38,725 bases of DNA from Allobosea sp. AAP35 (GTDB taxonomy: Bacteria; Pseudomonadota; Alphaproteobacteria; Rhizobiales; Beijerinckiaceae). Where the stretch lies: contig NZ_LJHQ01000053.1 in assembly GCF_001295925.1 (NCBI RefSeq), positions 1 through 38,725 of the forward strand, given 5' to 3'. A model generated the notes under the pieces. That model made no database searches. It was not told the DNA's origin and was given only the letters and a program-made list of their open reading frames with translations. The translations under genes and the position numbers were made by a program. Positions 1-7,728 of the stretch are shown piece after piece; the first letter of the stretch is position 1; every line of letters starts with the position of its first letter.

Positions 1-124
1 GGCGTGAACAGGACCGAGTAGCCGGTGACGATGGCTTCGCGCCCGAGCGCGACGGCCATATGGGTCTTGCCCACGCCCGGCGGAACCAGGAGCAGCACCG
101 CCTCGCCGTTGGCGATGAAGCGTC
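1..124 (-). pseudogene. istB: IstB-like ATPase fragment (IS21 family)
   Basis: On the minus strand the first ~124 bases encode part of an IS21 helper ATPase. The segment includes a Walker A-like VPPGVGKTH followed by MAVALGREAI, the arrangement seen just after the N-terminal helices of IstB/DnaC-like proteins. The protein should continue upstream (higher coordinates), but the similarity stops near base 124 and the following DNA shows no IstB N-terminus. The C-terminal part lies outside the window. The first Walker A glycine appears as Val, unlike the common GPPGVGKT. I read it as a remnant of an IS21 element at the edge of the capsule region. Confidence 0.75.
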
Positions 125-247
125 CGGGCGCCCGGCCGACCTGCCTCCGACGATGACCGGACTAACCTTGATCGAAGGGGGCAAGGCCGACATGCTGCGA
201 GCTACCTCGGCGCCTGGCCGGCGCCGTATGGATGGCGAGGACGCGTG

Positions 248-487
248 ATGTCGGTGGTGCCCCTGATCCCGCTACGGCGTGTCGATGATCTAGCGGACCG
301 GATCGAGCAACTCATGGGTGACGCGGAGCGACGCGGCTACGGGACGCTCGCCTACTTCCTCAACACGGCGCTGATCGAGGCGCGGATCCAGATGCGGCAC
401 GAGGAGCGCGATCAGGCAGCCGGTCGCGCCGATCCGCGCGATCTGTGGGCGGCGGGACCTGAACGGGACGAGCCTCGACCCGAATGA
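248..487 (+). CDS. Hypothetical protein, 79 aa
   Basis: A short protein of unknown function. It is predicted to be mostly helical and highly charged, with no membrane segment or recognisable motif. The ATG at 248 is preceded by GAGGA at about 237-241 with good spacing, which favours it over the in-frame GTG at 245. The start overlaps the stop of a 31-codon upstream frame (153-248, TGATG arrangement), which may be a leader peptide or chance. It sits between the istB fragment and empty DNA, so it probably belongs to accessory DNA flanking the capsule locus. Moderate confidence that it is a real gene. Confidence 0.45.
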   Translation: MSVVPLIPLRRVDDLADRIEQLMGDAERRGYGTLAYFLNTALIEARIQMRHEERDQAAGRADPRDLWAAGPERDEPRPE

Positions 488-490
488 GTG

Positions 491-921
491 AGCTTCTGCA
501 AGTCCTGAGGCCCCCGCACTCGAGGACGTGCGTCTTGTGCGGATCTTGGAAAACCGAGACGGCGACAAAGGCGCAGCCTTGGGTATCGAGACCAAGAGTC
601 CAAGAGCTCGGGGAGGCGGATCTGCGGCCGCCGTTCGACCGGTCCCCACATGCGGCCAGGATCGGTCGGAAACCCGATGACTGCCAGTTCGAACGCGCGC
701 CGTCGCTTTTGTGGTCGTGTGTCATCGAAATCGGCAGGCGCCTGCCTTCCTCGGCAGAGCGTGAATCGGGCCAGCGGAGCCGTTCCGGTCGTGCGCTGAA
801 ACGACGCGCCTGCCGCAACTTCGAGCCCATTGGCCTCGCAGCTCGATGCCGCTGCTTGATCCGTCGATCTCCGTGGTCCTTCGCCGAAAGCGGGGCCACG
901 AACCTCGACCCCGCCGGTCGC
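491..921. other. Gene-poor stretch
   Basis: About 430 bases between the small hypothetical gene and the 3' end of the alpha/beta hydrolase gene. Open frames exist on both strands, but none has protein-like composition and a credible start throughout. A plus-strand frame opens at the ATG at 484, overlapping the previous stop, and would read smoothly to about 670 only if one base were removed near 515 (it would then contain VRLVRILENRDGDKG). This may be a decayed gene. No tRNA, repeat array or terminator was seen. Confidence 0.4.
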
Positions 922-1983
922 TCACGGGCGGAGAAACAGGTTCGTCGCTGCCTTTGCGATAGCGGTAGGTGACGCATGATGGGGCATGTGCCCGACGCCC
1001 GGCAGGATAGACAAGTCCGCTCCGCGAGCCTCGCGGCTGAACCTTACCGCGTTGCGCACCGGTGAAACCAGAGTATCCCGATCACCGGTGATGGCGATCA
1101 CGGGGATCGATAGCTCGTGATAGCGTGTCGCCTGGTGTTTTAGGAATACATCGGCGGCGAGGATGTCTTGAAGATTGCTGCGGAACGCGGCCTCGCGAAA
1201 AAGCAGGCGCAGCTCGCTGGCGTCGACGTAGTGGGTCGGCACCGGCTGTGGAGAAAACGCAATCTCAAGGCCTCGATGGAGCAGAACCCGTGCCATCGGA
1301 ATCGCGACGACCCGATTGACGATGGGCCCAAATAGATCCGACGCGAAAAGGGATAGGAAGAATGGCGGATCATCCAAAAAGGGATGTGTCAGGGCATTGA
1401 CCAGCACGAGCCCCTGCAATCGCTCTGGTCGCTCCAGCGCAATGTGGGCGGACAAGGCACCCGCCAGCGAATGAGCCACGATCAAGACCTTCTCCGGCGC
1501 CAGCAGATCTAGCATCGCCATCAAACTTTGGGCTTGAAACGCGGGACTGGCCATGCTGGATCCTGCGGGCCGCTCGCTCCAACCTTGGCCAGGTCGGTCG
1601 ACAGCGATGACGCGGTATCCCGAGAGAAGGGGCGCAAGCGTCGAAAAGAGATCGGCGTGACCGGTCCAGGCTCCATGAACCAACACGACCGTTCCCAGAG
1701 GGCGGCCAGGAGGCATCTGTTCTCGATAGTGAAGTTTGTGGCTCTCGACGGCAACCAAGACGCCCGTCGGCGGGTGGCTGCGCTCGACCTCTTGGCCAAG
1801 CCATTCGCTGAAGGCCGCACTCAGACCGCCCATAAGGACGACGACCATGATCACCGTCCTGATGCGTCGCCACCAACGCGGCTGTCGCAGGGGAGCCCTG
1901 ATCATCATGATGGCATCTGATCTCGAAGCGGCGTCGTCTGAACCATCACTGTGATCCTCGCTCCCGCCGAGCCGACCTGTCAC
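922..1983 (-). CDS. Membrane-anchored alpha/beta hydrolase
   Basis: A 353-residue alpha/beta-hydrolase-fold enzyme. After a basic N-terminus there is one membrane segment (about residues 41-60), and the catalytic domain follows. Visible motifs are the oxyanion region VLVHGAWTGH, the nucleophile elbow AHSLAG (Ser nucleophile), the acid GDRD and the histidine GVGHMPHH. The substrate is unknown; an ester or thioester in cell-surface lipid or glycan metabolism is an inference from context. The GTG start at 1981-1983 overlaps the stop of the preceding gene (GTGA), suggesting translational coupling. ATGs at 1905/1908 are alternatives and would still keep the membrane anchor. It is the last gene of the minus-strand kpsE-kpsT operon. 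Confidence 0.8.
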   Translation of the reverse strand: MTGRLGGSEDHSDGSDDAASRSDAIMMIRAPLRQPRWWRRIRTVIMVVVLMGGLSAAFSEWLGQEVERSHPPTGVLVAVESHKLHYREQMPPGRPLGTVVLVHGAWTGHADLFSTLAPLLSGYRVIAVDRPGQGWSERPAGSSMASPAFQAQSLMAMLDLLAPEKVLIVAHSLAGALSAHIALERPERLQGLVLVNALTHPFLDDPPFFLSLFASDLFGPIVNRVVAIPMARVLLHRGLEIAFSPQPVPTHYVDASELRLLFREAAFRSNLQDILAADVFLKHQATRYHELSIPVIAITGDRDTLVSPVRNAVRFSREARGADLSILPGVGHMPHHASPTAIAKAATNLFLRP

Positions 1984-3146
1984 GGGTCGGCCTCAAGACC
2001 ATCTCGCACGCGACACGGAGTCGGGCGAGATCGGGCCCGTGCTCGCATTTTGGAACGGCCGATCTGAAACTGTCGAAAGAGTTCGCCTGCTGCTATGCAA
2101 AGCAGGATCCGCGTGTACCAGATCTCGTTGATAACCTTGCGAGCGGAGTGCTTCGGCAGAGGCTGCTGCGCAAGCTGAGTAAGAATCTGCAGAGCAATAT
2201 CGATATTGCCAGCGCGGCGTTGTGCAAGGGCGAGCCAAAACTGAATTACCGGGGCATGTGGCGCGAGCCTTGCTGCCCGCACATGAGCCGAAAAGGCTTG
2301 ATCAAAGTCACCCGTGTGATCGTAAACGCGGCCCATCACATGCCAAGGTCCGTCCTTCAATGGGGAAGCAACCGATGCGCGACGCGCCAGCGTCAGCGCG
2401 AGGTCGAAATAGCCTCTGCCATGGGCTGCTTCGGCCAAAGCGGTGAGGTACTGGGTCGAACTTCGGCGGCTGTCACGCGCTGCACGTGCAATGCTGGAGA
2501 GGTCGACGGTGCCTCCCGCAAACGACAAGAGGAGCGGCGCCAGGAGACCGACTTCGGCTAGAAACGCAGCGCTGCCATGACCGACGAAGGGCAGGGTCAG
2601 GCGGGAAACCGGCATTTCTTCTGCGATGCAATTTGCATGCCTGCGGTCTGCTGAAACCATCGGATCATAGACAAGGATCGCCGGAACATCGCTCGGCAAA
2701 GGTCCCGAGAGTTCCGGCAGCCAGCGCTCGCGACGATGGGGCCACCAGCGTGTCTCGAAGGGCACCTTTCGAGGATCTCGACTGTATTGGGGCGAAAGAG
2801 CCAGGACCGAATGCGCTCCTAGGTGTCGTGCGAAGGCGAGCGCCGCATAGCCCTCCATGCTTGAGCCATAGGTGACGACGCGGGGATAGGCTCGCAATGA
2901 TTGGCTGACGGCGTCGATTGCGTCCTGCCAGTCAGGTTCATGATACCAACGATTTCGACCATTGACGAAATGAACAGCCGATATCTGCTGATCCTGCAGA
3001 AAATGTTCTGCGAAGGCGGGACGGTCGAGATTTTTGGTGTCTGTGAACGCGTCGAATGAGACGATGCAGACCTCTCCCCCGCGGTGCGCCGCCTTCACCA
3101 GCAGATCATCAGACCGATAGACGACGTATGGCATCGGCTCATGCAT
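1980..3146 (-). CDS. Hydrolase-like protein with C-terminal TPR-type repeats
   Basis: A 388-residue protein. The N-terminal half looks like an alpha/beta-hydrolase-type fold: a short strand-rich region is followed by the nucleophile-elbow motif YGSSMEGYAAL (Ser about 96), and a possible catalytic histidine lies in FVGHGSAAFL. The C-terminal half (about 230-340) is alanine-rich helical pairs resembling tetratricopeptide repeats. The open frame extends to 3479, but that extension overlaps the upstream gene in another frame and reads as low-complexity basic sequence, so I start at the ATG at 3146 (3134 is also possible). The stop overlaps the next gene's GTG. A role in capsule assembly is inferred only from the operon with kpsE and kpsT. 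Confidence 0.65.
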   Translation of the reverse strand: MHEPMPYVVYRSDDLLVKAAHRGGEVCIVSFDAFTDTKNLDRPAFAEHFLQDQQISAVHFVNGRNRWYHEPDWQDAIDAVSQSLRAYPRVVTYGSSMEGYAALAFARHLGAHSVLALSPQYSRDPRKVPFETRWWPHRRERWLPELSGPLPSDVPAILVYDPMVSADRRHANCIAEEMPVSRLTLPFVGHGSAAFLAEVGLLAPLLLSFAGGTVDLSSIARAARDSRRSSTQYLTALAEAAHGRGYFDLALTLARRASVASPLKDGPWHVMGRVYDHTGDFDQAFSAHVRAARLAPHAPVIQFWLALAQRRAGNIDIALQILTQLAQQPLPKHSARKVINEIWYTRILLCIAAGELFRQFQIGRSKMRARARSRPTPCRVRDGLEADP

Positions 3147-3223
3147 CCGGCCAATGTCGCGCCCAGCGGCCGATACGGGCACGGGGGGTGAAGGCGCCCC
3201 CGTCGGATGAACTGGGCGTCGGT

Positions 3224-4183
3224 TCAACCCCGGCCAACATAGTTCAGCTCGACTTGTCCGAGCGCGATTCGCCCTTCGATCGCCCCTTCCTCCGTACGGA
3301 TGTGTAATTCGACAGGATGTTCTGGCTCCGCCACCGTGAAGCTGAACGGGGCTGCAAAGATGCCCTCCTGGCGGGGTCGAAAGCGCGCTTCGCCGAGGAG
3401 ACCCGGACCCCAGGCCGAAATCTTCAGTGGCAAGCCGACGGCCTCCTTGGTGAAGCCGAGCGTGAGCTTGGCCCGCCACCTGCCCTCGGCCAGGTGAAAA
3501 TAGGGTCCGTAATACAGAATTCTTGAGCCGCCCGTTGCGTCTGTAACCAGGGGAGCTTCCTCATTCGGACGGTCGCCTGAAAAGAACACGCGATGGGGCC
3601 AGATCGACCTCAGCGGGACGGTCTCATCACGCAGATGGGCCACGCTGTTCTCGAGAACCAGCGTGACGATCCCCTCATCGGCCTCTGCCAGCCCCTCCAG
3701 GTAGGCGGACGGCACCGGCTGGAGCATCTCAAGCAACATAGACTCGTCGTCATCGGACAGTTGGACGCCCATATGGCCGGCAAGCGCGTGGAGGATCGCT
3801 GCCGCGGGCAGCGGCGATGACCCATCCAAACGCAAAACGGGCCCGCTGGGACGACAATCACCAATGAGAGCGACGCTGGCGCCGATCGTCCGAACAGCTT
3901 CGAGCAGGGTGGGCTGGACCAGACGCTGGAAACAAACCGCATCCGTCGCTGAAGTCGTCAAAACGATCACCGGAATCGGCCGGTTCGACAAAGCATCTCG
4001 GAGGGACCGGGGCGGGAACTGAGCGCATACGACCGTCGGTCTCGCCTCGTCGAACCCAAAACGATCGAACCGATCAACCCACTGCGGCTGCGCAGCAGCA
4101 AGCTTCGCTTGAGCGATCCGACGCACCGCTTCGAAACCCCAAGCTGCAAAGGCGCTGGGAAGCCCCAATACTACGACGGTCAT
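3224..4183 (-). CDS. Unknown capsule-operon protein with C-terminal beta-rich domain
   Basis: A protein of 319 residues that I cannot assign to a family. The N-terminus (MTVVVLGLPSAFAAWGF) looks like the first strand and helix of a nucleotide- or sugar-binding alpha/beta fold but has no P-loop. The C-terminal ~100 residues (from about ILYYGPYFHLAEGRWRAKL) look like a beta-sandwich. This domain resembles the two repeated domains of the WcbI-type protein at 17757-19532, where a similar YGPF..L.AGRYR pattern occurs. An in-frame GTG at 4216 would add 11 residues; I prefer the ATG at 4183 because the protein then begins directly with the hydrophobic strand. It lies just downstream of kpsT, in the same operon. 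Confidence 0.65.
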   Translation of the reverse strand: MTVVVLGLPSAFAAWGFEAVRRIAQAKLAAAQPQWVDRFDRFGFDEARPTVVCAQFPPRSLRDALSNRPIPVIVLTTSATDAVCFQRLVQPTLLEAVRTIGASVALIGDCRPSGPVLRLDGSSPLPAAAILHALAGHMGVQLSDDDESMLLEMLQPVPSAYLEGLAEADEGIVTLVLENSVAHLRDETVPLRSIWPHRVFFSGDRPNEEAPLVTDATGGSRILYYGPYFHLAEGRWRAKLTLGFTKEAVGLPLKISAWGPGLLGEARFRPRQEGIFAAPFSFTVAEPEHPVELHIRTEEGAIEGRIALGQVELNYVGRG

Positions 4184-4225
4184 GAGATGGCCGCTCGGTG
4201 CGATGCGGCCGGCCACGCTTTTAAA

Positions 4226-4936
4226 TCAAAGACTTGCATAAATCGAACAGGCCAGATCCAGATCGTAAAAAACACGCCCCCGTCCCTGCTTCAAAACGAG
4301 CGCGGAGCTGCAGAATTCTTTGGCGAAGTCCATCGAATGAATTGCCATGAGCATGGCTCGATCGCTGCGTTTGACGAGGAGTTCGTCATGGCACCGTTGC
4401 TGAAATCGCCGATCTCCTACGAGAATGACTTCATCGATCAAATAGCACTCGAAATCGATCGCAAGCGACAGGGCGAATGCGAGGCGGGCGCGCATGCCAT
4501 CGGAATAGAAGCGAACCTGCGTGAAAAGCTGCGCGCCCAGTTCGGTGAAGTCCGCAACATACTCCACGGTCTCTTTGAGGGGAGCGCCATAGAGCGTCGT
4601 GATAAACCGGCAGGTATCGTAGCCGGTCATCTGCCCCTCGAACCCGCCGCCGAGCGCGAGAGGCCACGACATGTTCAAACCACGATGCACGTGGCCGAAG
4701 GTGGGGCGCTCGACCCCGGCGAGAATGCTGATCAGCGTCGACTTGCCGGCCCCGTTTCGGCCGAGGATCGCCATCCGTTCGCCGACACCGACGCTGAAAG
4801 AGATGCCGTCGAGCACGCGCCTGCGCCCATGCTCCGTGTGAAACTCCTTGACGACATTTTCAGCCCGGACCGTCCGATCCAGGACCGGGTCGGTGGCGAT
4901 AGCGCTGGGCTCCTGACGTGCAAACCAGGACACCAT
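4226..4936 (-). CDS. kpsT: Capsule ABC exporter ATPase, KpsT family
   Basis: The 236-residue cytoplasmic ATPase of a capsular polysaccharide ABC-2 exporter. It has Walker A GRNGAGKST (about 59-67), ABC signature YSDGMRAR (144-151), Walker B CYLIDEV (164-170) and an H-loop near AIHSMD. The short length without a carbohydrate-binding C-terminal domain fits KpsT/CtrD/BexA rather than Wzt of O-antigen systems. The start codon directly follows the stop of kpsE (TGA then ATG), so the two are co-transcribed. Its permease partner KpsM is not adjacent: the only candidate is the AT-rich gene at 36104-36910, about 31 kb away. In family terms it powers export of the lipid-linked polysaccharide across the inner membrane. 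Confidence 0.93.
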   Translation of the reverse strand: MVSWFARQEPSAIATDPVLDRTVRAENVVKEFHTEHGRRRVLDGISFSVGVGERMAILGRNGAGKSTLISILAGVERPTFGHVHRGLNMSWPLALGGGFEGQMTGYDTCRFITTLYGAPLKETVEYVADFTELGAQLFTQVRFYSDGMRARLAFALSLAIDFECYLIDEVILVGDRRFQQRCHDELLVKRSDRAMLMAIHSMDFAKEFCSSALVLKQGRGRVFYDLDLACSIYASL

Positions 4937-6139
4937 TCAGTGCTCGAGCGGTCGCATGTTGTCGATCAGCGAGCGGCAGATCGCATAGACGGAAAGGCTG
5001 AGCAAAATGACGATGCCGATCCACATCACACGTTTGGGATGGCTCGGGTAGTCGGTAGCGTGAGGCTCAACCACGCGCTCGAGATAGAGCTGTTGGCGCT
5101 GCGACTCGAGACGGGCCGTCTCGAGCGAACCGAGGGCCGATGCCAAGACACGATCGGCGAACTCCCGTTCAAGGACGAGCCGCTCATAATCGGCTATGAT
5201 AGGCGCAATGGCCTCGGCAGATCCCCCGATGCGGCGTTTCTCCTCGACGATCTGCTGCTCGGTCGCCTGCAGCCGGTTACGCAAGCCCGCCACCTGAGGG
5301 CCAAGCGGAGAGCTGCGCTGGGCTTCAGCGAGCTGAGCATTAAGTTGAGCCGCCTCAAACGACAGCTTTCCGATCGTCTCCAGTAAGCTCTGGGATGACT
5401 TGGCCGGATCCACGGTCCCCGCCTTCATCCGAAATGCCGTCAACTCCTCCCGTCGCTCGAACGCTCTCACTTTGGCTGATTCGACCTCCTTCTCGGCCGC
5501 CGCGATCGTATCGCGGCGGGCGCGCTCATTCAGTCTGTTGATGAGAGATTCGGAGCCTTGCAGCAGCACCTCGGCGATCTTGACGGAATCGGCCGGTCGA
5601 AAGCTCTGGACGGTAAGGGTCGTGATTCCCGTCGCGCTATCCTTTTTGATTGCCACAAAATCCTGATAGCGCTCGAAGAGCTTTTCGCGGAGATCCTGAG
5701 TGAGCCATCCTGGAAATCGCCAGAATGGATCACTTTCGGGCCGCGAGAGGATCGCCCTTAGGTCGGCTTCTCGGACCAAGAGCTCAACGGCATCCCGAGA
5801 GCGCACGAATTGATGGACGGCACTGGCCTCGTCGGAGGCCCGCTCCGTGCCCGTTGAGGGAATGACGCTGCTCAGTTGATCGAACCCGGCCCGGCTCGGG
5901 CTGCGCACGACGAATTGGGCCTCGGAAGAGTATCGATCAGCCGTGATCACGCCAAAGTAGAGCACCGCGATCGTGCTTGGTAGCAGCACTGTGACGATGA
6001 ACAAAGCGTAGCGACGCAGCCACCTTAGCCAGTGCGGGATGTCGGCAGCGGTCGAAATCGGGGCTTGCGCGGCCCCCGATCGCAAAGGAACGAGTTCGAC
6101 ATAGCCTGATAGGTGCCCGGGGGTGACGTCTTGTGACAT
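4937..6139 (-). CDS. kpsE: Capsule export inner-membrane/periplasmic protein, KpsE family (copy 1)
   Basis: A 400-residue polysaccharide co-polymerase-like export protein of the KpsE/CtrB/BexC family. It has a cytoplasmic N-terminus, a first membrane helix (about 44-65), a long periplasmic region with coiled coil (about 215-345) and a second membrane helix near 370-392. A conserved segment QQLYLERVVEPHATDY precedes the second helix and is nearly identical in the paralogue at 6282-7538. The open frame runs on to 6619 but enters the divergent gene; the ATG at 6139 has AGAAG upstream and gives the normal family length. It is divergent from copy 2 across a 142-bp gap and is the first gene of the operon leading to kpsT. 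It links the KpsM/KpsT pump to the outer-membrane channel. Confidence 0.9.
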   Translation of the reverse strand: MSQDVTPGHLSGYVELVPLRSGAAQAPISTAADIPHWLRWLRRYALFIVTVLLPSTIAVLYFGVITADRYSSEAQFVVRSPSRAGFDQLSSVIPSTGTERASDEASAVHQFVRSRDAVELLVREADLRAILSRPESDPFWRFPGWLTQDLREKLFERYQDFVAIKKDSATGITTLTVQSFRPADSVKIAEVLLQGSESLINRLNERARRDTIAAAEKEVESAKVRAFERREELTAFRMKAGTVDPAKSSQSLLETIGKLSFEAAQLNAQLAEAQRSSPLGPQVAGLRNRLQATEQQIVEEKRRIGGSAEAIAPIIADYERLVLEREFADRVLASALGSLETARLESQRQQLYLERVVEPHATDYPSHPKRVMWIGIVILLSLSVYAICRSLIDNMRPLEH

Positions 6140-6281
6140 CGGTGTCTTCTTAACTGAGTGTGAGAATGCTAGATAGCAGGCTGGACTCCGATTAGGAAAG
6201 CCAACCGGTGAAGCGTATCCAGGTGCACGGTGACGGCATGATGTCCACCGCATCGAGCCACCGCAGTTCCAGAAGGTCGCG
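6140..6281. promoter_or_regulatory. Divergent intergenic region between two kpsE genes
   Basis: A 142-bp gap from which both kpsE paralogues are transcribed outward, so it must contain the promoters of the left (kpsE-kpsT) and right (kpsE2, export lipoprotein) transcription units. The plus-strand gene has a clear ribosome-binding site, AGAAGG at 6271-6276, five bases before its ATG. I could not identify convincing -35/-10 pairs or a repeat operator by eye. Confidence 0.5.
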
Positions 6282-7538
6282 ATGAGGCAGCGTTTCGAAA
6301 AGATTTCCCGTCGGCTTCGGCCCGTTGCCCATTTGGCACGCCCGCTGTCGCCAAGGGGAACTACCCTGCCCTTCCCTGAAGCCGCAGGCGGAGAGGGTGG
6401 TGAAGCGGCGCAAGTCACCCACCGCATCAAGCCCTCGCCCTGGCTGAGCTGGAGCAAGGCTGCCTTTTTCCTCGTGGTGTTGCTACCGACCACATTGGCG
6501 GCTTTGTACTTTGGCTTCATCGCCTCCGACCGGTACGTCTCAGAGTCGACTTTTGTCGTTCGGTCGGCCAAGTCGCCGTTGTCGGGCGGCCTGGGCGGGT
6601 TGATGCAGATTGTCGGCATTTCGCGGTCGCAGGATGACAGTTATTCGGTGCAGGAATACCTGTTGTCGCGCGATGCCGTCACAGCCCTTTCGCAAAAACT
6701 GCCGATCCGTGAGATTTTCAATCGCGAAGGGGCTGATTTCGTTGCTCGGTTTCCCAACCCTCTCTATGGCGAAACCACCGAAGAACTCACCCAATACTAC
6801 AGAACTCGCATCAGCGTCGTGCACGGCGCCACCACGGGTCTGACGACCCTGAAAGTCGAAGCCTTCAGGGCCGAGGATGCGATTGTCATCAATCGGACAT
6901 TGCTGGAATTGGGCGAGGCGCTCGTCAACCGCATGAACGAGCGCATTCGTGCCGATGCGATCCGCTACGCCGAAGCAGAAGTAGCCCGCGGCCAGGAGAG
7001 GCTCGTCGAGACCCAGATCGCCATCACGGAGTTTCGTAACCGCGAATTGATGCTCGACCCGTCGAAGAGCTCTCTGATCGTCGCAGAGTTGATCGGACGC
7101 CTGGCTGCCGAGCTGGCCGTTGTCATGTCGCAACTGCGTGAAGTCGAGGCGTCATCCCCCAACTCCCCTCAGATTTCAGGCCTTCAGCGGCGAATTTCAG
7201 CTCTCGAGGCCCAGATTGTTCTTGAACGTCAACGTGTGTCGAACGCCTCGGATGGGCTGGCTGAAAAGATCGCCGGCTACGAACGGCTGACCTTGCAGCG
7301 CGAGTTCGCCGTCAAGGCCTTGTCGTCGGCGGTGACCAGCCTGGAAGTGGCTCGCAACGAAGCCCGCCGTCAGCAACTCTATCTGGAACGGGTGGTCGAG
7401 CCTCACGCTCCTGATTATGCGGAGCAGCCACGTCGAATGCGGAGCATTCTGCTGACGTTCGCGGGCAGCCTGATGCTGTTCTTCGTTGGCTGGCTACTCT
7501 TTGCCGGCGTGCGTGAGCACAGCGTCAAACTCAAATGA
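6282..7538 (+). CDS. Capsule export inner-membrane/periplasmic protein, KpsE family (copy 2)
   Basis: A 418-residue paralogue of the KpsE at 4937-6139 with the same plan. A proline-rich cytoplasmic N-terminus is followed by membrane helix 1 (about 59-80), a periplasmic domain with coiled coil (about 220-365), the conserved QQLYLERVVEPHAPDY segment, and membrane helix 2 (about 387-410). Family role: a periplasm-spanning adaptor of the group 2/3 capsule export machine. AGAAGG lies five bases upstream of the chosen ATG. It lies 190 bp upstream of the outer-membrane export lipoprotein gene, the pairing usual in bex/ctr loci, so this copy may be the main partner of the channel. Whether the two copies form a hetero-oligomer or serve two glycans cannot be told from sequence. 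Confidence 0.9.
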   Translation: MRQRFEKISRRLRPVAHLARPLSPRGTTLPFPEAAGGEGGEAAQVTHRIKPSPWLSWSKAAFFLVVLLPTTLAALYFGFIASDRYVSESTFVVRSAKSPLSGGLGGLMQIVGISRSQDDSYSVQEYLLSRDAVTALSQKLPIREIFNREGADFVARFPNPLYGETTEELTQYYRTRISVVHGATTGLTTLKVEAFRAEDAIVINRTLLELGEALVNRMNERIRADAIRYAEAEVARGQERLVETQIAITEFRNRELMLDPSKSSLIVAELIGRLAAELAVVMSQLREVEASSPNSPQISGLQRRISALEAQIVLERQRVSNASDGLAEKIAGYERLTLQREFAVKALSSAVTSLEVARNEARRQQLYLERVVEPHAPDYAEQPRRMRSILLTFAGSLMLFFVGWLLFAGVREHSVKLK

Positions 7539-7715
7539 AGCGTCCCGGCGCCACCCGTCAGCCGGTGATTTACCTTTCGCTCACGACGCTGAGAGAAATG
7601 TGCTTCAACGCTAACGGATTGGCGATGCAGCAAATCCACAGTTGCAGAGGATTTGATCAACCGCTCGGCAGCGCCGTTCCCAACGCAAGTGATCAATGAT
7701 AGTGCCGGGTGGCAT

Positions 7716-7720
7716 AGGAG
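7716..7720 (+). promoter_or_regulatory. Ribosome-binding site deciding a GTG start
   Basis: AGGAG eight bases before the GTG at 7729. It supports this GTG as the start of the export lipoprotein and places a proper signal peptide and lipobox at the N-terminus. Confidence 0.7.
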
Positions 7721-7728
7721 ACTGATCG

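Noticed and set aside
484..972. 162-codon plus-strand open frame as an intact gene
   Set aside because: Most of it has low-complexity Arg/Ser-rich composition, and it runs into the 3' end of the well supported alpha/beta hydrolase gene. At most its first part is a decayed gene.
3147..3479. N-terminal extension of the hydrolase/TPR gene
   Set aside because: It overlaps the upstream gene out of frame and reads as Arg/Gly/Pro-rich shadow sequence.
4109..5386. 425-codon open frame on the plus strand
   Set aside because: It lies opposite kpsT and the end of kpsE, both with clear family motifs, and its translation has no recognisable features.
6140..6619. N-terminal extension of the minus-strand KpsE to 560 residues
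   Set aside because: The extension overlaps the divergent paralogue's coding region and is not KpsE-like. The ATG at 6139 gives family length and topology.
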